The notes under the pieces were generated by a model. That model had not been told where the DNA came from and searched no databases. It worked only from the letters and a program-made list of their open reading frames with translations. Positions 5,451 to 8,163 of a stretch of 8,163 nt of DNA are shown here, piece after piece. Source of the stretch: CADEFF01 sp964569315 (GTDB lineage Bacteria; Pseudomonadota; Alphaproteobacteria; Dongiales; Dongiaceae); contig CAZMUZ010000145.1 of assembly GCA_964569315.1 (NCBI GenBank), positions 1-8,163 of the forward strand, given 5' to 3'. How positions within the stretch are numbered: the stretch's first letter is position 1; each line of letters begins with the position of its first letter. The translations under genes and the position numbers were made by a program.

Positions 5451-6881
5451 ATGATCCCGGAAGTGTCCGACGCCCTGCTTCTCGCGCGCGTGCAATTCGC
5501 CTTCACGATCGCGTTCCACATCATCTTCCCCGCCTTCACGATCGGGCTGGCGAGCTACCTCGCCGTGCTGGAAGCGCTCTGGCTCCGGACGCGGCGCGAG
5601 GTGTTCCTCGATCTCTTCAAATACTGGCTCAAGATCTTCGCCATCACCTTCGGCATGGGCGTGGTCTCCGGCGTTGTCATGGCCTACCAGTTCGGCACCA
5701 ACTGGTCGGTCTTTTCCGACAGGACCGGTCCGGTGCTGGGGCCGCTCATGGCTTACGAGGTGCTCACCGCCTTCTTCCTCGAGGCGGGTTTCCTCGGCGT
5801 GATGCTGTTCGGCATGAATCGCGTGGGAAAGGGGCTGCACTTCTTCGCGACGCTGATGGTCGCGATCGGCACCTTCGTCTCCGCCTTCTGGATCCTCTCG
5901 GTCAATTCCTGGATGCAGACGCCGGCGGGCTACGCCATCAACGCCGACGGGCAGTTCGTGCCGGCGGACTGGATCGAGGTCGTCTTCAATCCGTCCTTCC
6001 CCTATCGTCTCGTCCATATGGTGCTCGCGGCCTATCTCACCACGGCGCTGGTGGTGGGCGCGGTCGGTGCGTTCCATCTGCTGCGCGACAACCGGGAGGA
6101 GGCGTCGCGCATCATGTTCTCCATGGCCATGTGGATGGCGACGCTCGTGGCGCCGCTGCAGGTGCTGGCGGGCGACCTGCACGGGCTCAACACGCTCGAG
6201 CATCAGCCGGTGAAGGTGATGGCGATGGAGGGCCATTTCCAGAGCTATCCCGACGGCGCCCCGCTCTATCTCTTCGGCATCCCGGACGAGGCGGCAGGGG
6301 TGCTGCGCTATCCGCTCGCCATACCGGGCGGCTCCTCCCTCATCCTCAAGCACGATCTCTCGGCGCCGCTGGCGGGTCTGGATAGCATCCCGCGCGAGGA
6401 CTGGCCGCCGGTGGCGATCGTGTTCTGGTCGTTCCGGATCATGGTGGGGATCGGGATTCTCATGCTGCTGCTCGGCGCCCTGAGCCTCGTCGTGCGGTTG
6501 CGCGGGCGGCTCCATCGCGCGCCGCTGCTGCATCGCTTCGCCCTGCTGATGGGGCCGGCGGGCTTCGTCGCCGTGCTGGCCGGATGGGTCACGACCGAGG
6601 TCGGGCGGCAGCCCTTCACGGTCTATGGGCTGCTGCGCACGGCGGAGTCGGCCTCGCCGCTCGGCACGCCGGCGGTGGCCGCCTCGCTCGTCGCCTTCGT
6701 GATCGTCTATTTCATCGTCTTCTCGGCCGGCACCTTCTACATCCTGCGGCTGATGCGCCGCCCGCCGCGGCCGCACGAACCCGGCCCGAAGGAAGGTGCG
6801 CCGACCCGCGCCGCCGGCATCACCCCGGCGGCTGCGATCGCGCCCGGCCGCGCGCTCGAGGCAGGGGAGGGACGTCCATGA
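5451..6881 (+). CDS. cioA: Cytochrome bd-type (cyanide-insensitive) quinol oxidase subunit I, CioA
   Basis: The 476-residue inner-membrane subunit binds the haems, oxidises quinol and reduces oxygen to water. About nine hydrophobic segments are visible. ARVQFAFTIAFHIIFP (12-27) carries His23, the E. coli His19 equivalent (high-spin haem b595 ligand in classical numbering). AYEVLTAFFLEAGFLG (101-116) carries Glu103 and Glu111 (E. coli Glu99/Glu107), and YRLVHM carries His189 (E. coli His186). FWSFRIMVG (325-333) carries Arg329 and Met331 (E. coli Arg391/Met393). GDLHGLNTLEHQPVKVMAME (241-260) begins the quinol loop with Lys255 and Glu260. The chain is shorter than E. coli CydA (522) because the loop before TM7 is short, as in the CIO subclass. 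The usual GRQPW reads GRQPF (Phe389). The last 40 residues are a hydrophilic Pro/Ala tail. The ATG follows a G-rich site (5438-5447). The stop overlaps the cioB start. No cydDC is present here. Confidence 0.96.
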   Translation: MIPEVSDALLLARVQFAFTIAFHIIFPAFTIGLASYLAVLEALWLRTRREVFLDLFKYWLKIFAITFGMGVVSGVVMAYQFGTNWSVFSDRTGPVLGPLMAYEVLTAFFLEAGFLGVMLFGMNRVGKGLHFFATLMVAIGTFVSAFWILSVNSWMQTPAGYAINADGQFVPADWIEVVFNPSFPYRLVHMVLAAYLTTALVVGAVGAFHLLRDNREEASRIMFSMAMWMATLVAPLQVLAGDLHGLNTLEHQPVKVMAMEGHFQSYPDGAPLYLFGIPDEAAGVLRYPLAIPGGSSLILKHDLSAPLAGLDSIPREDWPPVAIVFWSFRIMVGIGILMLLLGALSLVVRLRGRLHRAPLLHRFALLMGPAGFVAVLAGWVTTEVGRQPFTVYGLLRTAESASPLGTPAVAASLVAFVIVYFIVFSAGTFYILRLMRRPPRPHEPGPKEGAPTRAAGITPAAAIAPGRALEAGEGRP

Positions 6882-7888
6882 TCCTCGGCATCGACCTGGC
6901 CGCGATCTGGGCCTTCGTGATCGCCTTCGCCGTCTTCGCCTATGTCGTGATGGACGGGTTCGACCTCGGTATCGGCATGCTGTTCCCGTTCTTCCCGGCG
7001 CGCCGCGACCGCGACGTGATGATGAATTCGGTGGCGCCGGTCTGGGACGGGAACGCGACCTGGCTGGTGCTGGGCGGCGGCGGGCTCCTCGCCGCCTTTC
7101 CGCTCGCCTACGCGGTGCTGTTCCCGGCCCTTTACGCGCCGCTTACCGTCATGCTGCTGGCGCTGGTGTTCCGCGGTGTCGCCTTCGAGTTCCGCTGGCG
7201 CACCGAGCGCGCCAAGCCCTACTGGGATTTCGCCTTCGCGGGCGGCTCCTTCCTCGCGGCCTTCGCGCAAGGGGTGGCGCTGGGTGCGATCCTGCAGGGT
7301 GTGGCGGTCGAGGATCGCCACTATGCCGGCGGCTGGTGGGACTGGCTCACCGGCTTCAGCCTGCTGACCGGGGCGGCGGTCGTCGTCGGCTTCGGGCTGC
7401 TGGGCGCGACCTGGCTTGTCAGCAAGACGACGGGCGAGTTGCAGACGCGCGCCTATCGCTTCGCCGGATGGGGTGCCGCGCTAACCCTCGCGGCCATCCT
7501 CGCCGTCAGCCTCGCGACTCCCTTCCTCGATGCCGATTACTGGCGTCGCTGGCTGCAATGGCCGAACATCCTTTTCACCGCCCCGGTGCCGATCGCGGTT
7601 GCGGTCGTGGCGCTGCGGCTCTTCGACGGGCTCGGCAAGCGGCGCGAATACGAGCCCTTCTTCCTGTCGCTCGCGCTCTTCGCGCTTTCCTATGCCGGGC
7701 TCGGCATCAGCTTCTGGCCCTACATCGTGCCGGGCGAGATCACGATCTGGGAGGCGGCGGCGCCGGAATCGAGCCAGCTCTTCATGCTGGTCGGCGTCGT
7801 CGTGATGGTGCCGCTCATCCTCGCTTATACCGCCCATGCCTATTGGGTCTTCCGCGGCAAGGTCGATCCCGATACCGGCTATCACTGA
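6878..7888 (+). CDS. cioB: Cytochrome bd-type (cyanide-insensitive) quinol oxidase subunit II, CioB
   Basis: The 336-residue integral membrane partner of CioA stabilises the haem-bearing subunit. It shows the family motifs FAYVVMDGFDLGIGMLFPF (20-38) and PVWDGNATWLVLGGGGLLAAFP (from residue 54), with Trp56 and Asp57, and FRGVAFEFRWR (98-108). About eight hydrophobic segments follow in the family order, including SFLAAFAQGVALGAILQG (124-141) and ISFWPYIVPGEITIWEAAAP (277-296). The start at 6878 overlaps the cioA stop as ATGA and is preceded by GGAGGG (6866-6871) at 6-nt spacing. The same frame stays open back to 6584 inside cioA, but that upstream part is not CydB-like and is rejected as a start. 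Tight overlap with cioA implies one transcript and coupled translation. Length and content are normal and nothing is missing. Confidence 0.96.
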   Translation: MILGIDLAAIWAFVIAFAVFAYVVMDGFDLGIGMLFPFFPARRDRDVMMNSVAPVWDGNATWLVLGGGGLLAAFPLAYAVLFPALYAPLTVMLLALVFRGVAFEFRWRTERAKPYWDFAFAGGSFLAAFAQGVALGAILQGVAVEDRHYAGGWWDWLTGFSLLTGAAVVVGFGLLGATWLVSKTTGELQTRAYRFAGWGAALTLAAILAVSLATPFLDADYWRRWLQWPNILFTAPVPIAVAVVALRLFDGLGKRREYEPFFLSLALFALSYAGLGISFWPYIVPGEITIWEAAAPESSQLFMLVGVVVMVPLILAYTAHAYWVFRGKVDPDTGYH

Positions 7889-7892
7889 CGCC

Positions 7893-8048
7893 ATGGCGGC
7901 CGATCCGTCGCGAGGCGCGCCGCCGCCCGCGGATCCGGAGCGCCCGCTCTGGAAAAAACTGCTCTGGTTCGCGCTGCTCTGGACGCTCGGCGTCGGCGTC
8001 GTCTCGGCCGTCGCCTATGGCATCCGCCTCTGGATCATGCCGGGCTGA
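7893..8048 (+). CDS. Small single-span DUF2474-type subunit associated with CioAB
   Basis: This 51-residue protein starts 4 nt after the cioB stop. It has a polar, proline-rich N-terminus (2-18), a basic turn PLWKKLLWF (18-26), and one membrane span (about 22-44) rich in Trp, Leu, Val and Ala, ending AYGIRLWIMPG. That pattern, W-[KR]-[KR]-LLWFxLLW...AYxIRL, matches DUF2474. These tiny proteins sit at the end of cio operons and are thought to play the assembly or stability role that CydX plays for E. coli cytochrome bd. I chose ATG 7893 because the earlier in-frame ATG at 7836 lies inside cioB. No clear ribosome site precedes it, so translation probably depends on ribosomes finishing cioB. The family call rests on pattern and position. 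Confidence 0.82.
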   Translation: MAADPSRGAPPPADPERPLWKKLLWFALLWTLGVGVVSAVAYGIRLWIMPG

Positions 8049-8057
8049 GAGCGAGCC

Positions 8058-8069
8058 GTCGCTGCGCGG
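8058..8069 (+). repeat. 12-nt direct repeat, copy 2 (downstream of cio operon)
   Basis: This is the second exact copy of GTCGCTGCGCGG, 9 nt after the DUF2474 stop codon. See the copy at 5353-5364. No insertion-sequence ends or further repeat units are associated with either copy. Confidence 0.35.
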
Positions 8070-8094
8070 GCGTTCGGGAAATCCGCCGATAGCC

Positions 8095-8123
8095 TTGGCG
8101 GCCGCCACCCGGACGCTTATATC
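8095..8123 (+). promoter_or_regulatory. Candidate sigma70-type promoter reading out of the window
   Basis: TTGGCG (8095-8100), a 17-nt spacer and TATATC (8118-8123) give four of six consensus matches in each box at the ideal spacing. This is the best promoter-like match in the window. Transcription would begin near 8130, toward a gene beyond the right edge. The remaining sequence to 8163 contains no recognisable start of that gene. Confidence 0.4.
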
Positions 8124-8163
8124 GCAGGGGTGCCGCTCCGCTCGTTCCGGCCCCTCCCGAAGG

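Noticed and set aside
3469..5454. A 661-codon plus-strand open frame antisense to the acyl-CoA synthetase
   Set aside because: The minus strand encodes a complete ligase with all core motifs. The plus-strand product is Arg/His/Ala-rich without domains.
5013..6776. A 587-codon minus-strand open frame across cioA and the divergent gap
   Set aside because: It has highly repetitive charged composition and is antisense to an unmistakable CioA. It is a shadow frame of GC-rich codon use.
6584..6877. Upstream extension of cioB
   Set aside because: It lies wholly inside cioA in another frame. CydB-like sequence begins at ATG 6878, which has a good ribosome site.
8083..8101. Possible terminator hairpin CCGCC-N9-GGCGG after the oxidase operon
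   Set aside because: The 5-bp stem has a 9-nt loop, no T-run follows, and it overlaps the stronger promoter candidate at 8095-8123.

Overview
The window is GC-rich chromosomal DNA. G/C-rich third codon positions, a fused-type indolepyruvate oxidoreductase, an FAA1/FadD15-like ligase with the motif SSGDNTSPARIE, and a CioAB oxidase with a DUF2474 partner all point to an alphaproteobacterium, perhaps Rhodospirillales-like. That placement is inference from family resemblance. I see no rRNA, tRNA, insertion sequence, phage gene or CRISPR array. This looks like ordinary metabolic chromosome, not an island.

Left part (1-1795, minus strand): the start of a fused indolepyruvate:ferredoxin oxidoreductase that runs off the window edge, preceded in its transcript by a beta-keto acid cleavage enzyme (BKACE, DUF849). 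The stop and start are 27 nt apart, so they are probably one operon, driven by a promoter near 1825-1853. The BKACE has its metal and catalytic residues, but Gln stands where the founding enzyme has Glu14, so its substrate is open. Its Shine-Dalgarno lies in a perfect short hairpin.

Middle (1939-3430, plus strand): a UDP-glucuronate 4-epimerase-like SDR sugar epimerase and a DUF488 protein, 4 nt apart. The DUF488 gene ends inside the 3' end of the convergent long-chain acyl-CoA synthetase (3418-5208, minus strand), with a 13-nt overlap.

Right part (5451-8048, plus strand): a compact cyanide-insensitive cytochrome bd-type quinol oxidase operon: cioA, cioB (ATGA overlap) and a 51-residue single-membrane-span DUF2474 protein (4-nt gap). 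All expected haem-ligand positions are present in CioA. The 242-bp divergent region between the synthetase and cioA is the most structured non-coding stretch. It has a 10-bp inverted repeat, a 13-nt palindrome just before the cioA ribosome binding site, and six copies of GGTCG on one strand. A 12-mer in it recurs exactly just past the operon end. A good sigma70-like promoter at 8095-8123 reads rightward out of the window.

I found no convincing new system. The items most worth checking are the BKACE substrate (with its oxidoreductase partner) and the cioA upstream region.
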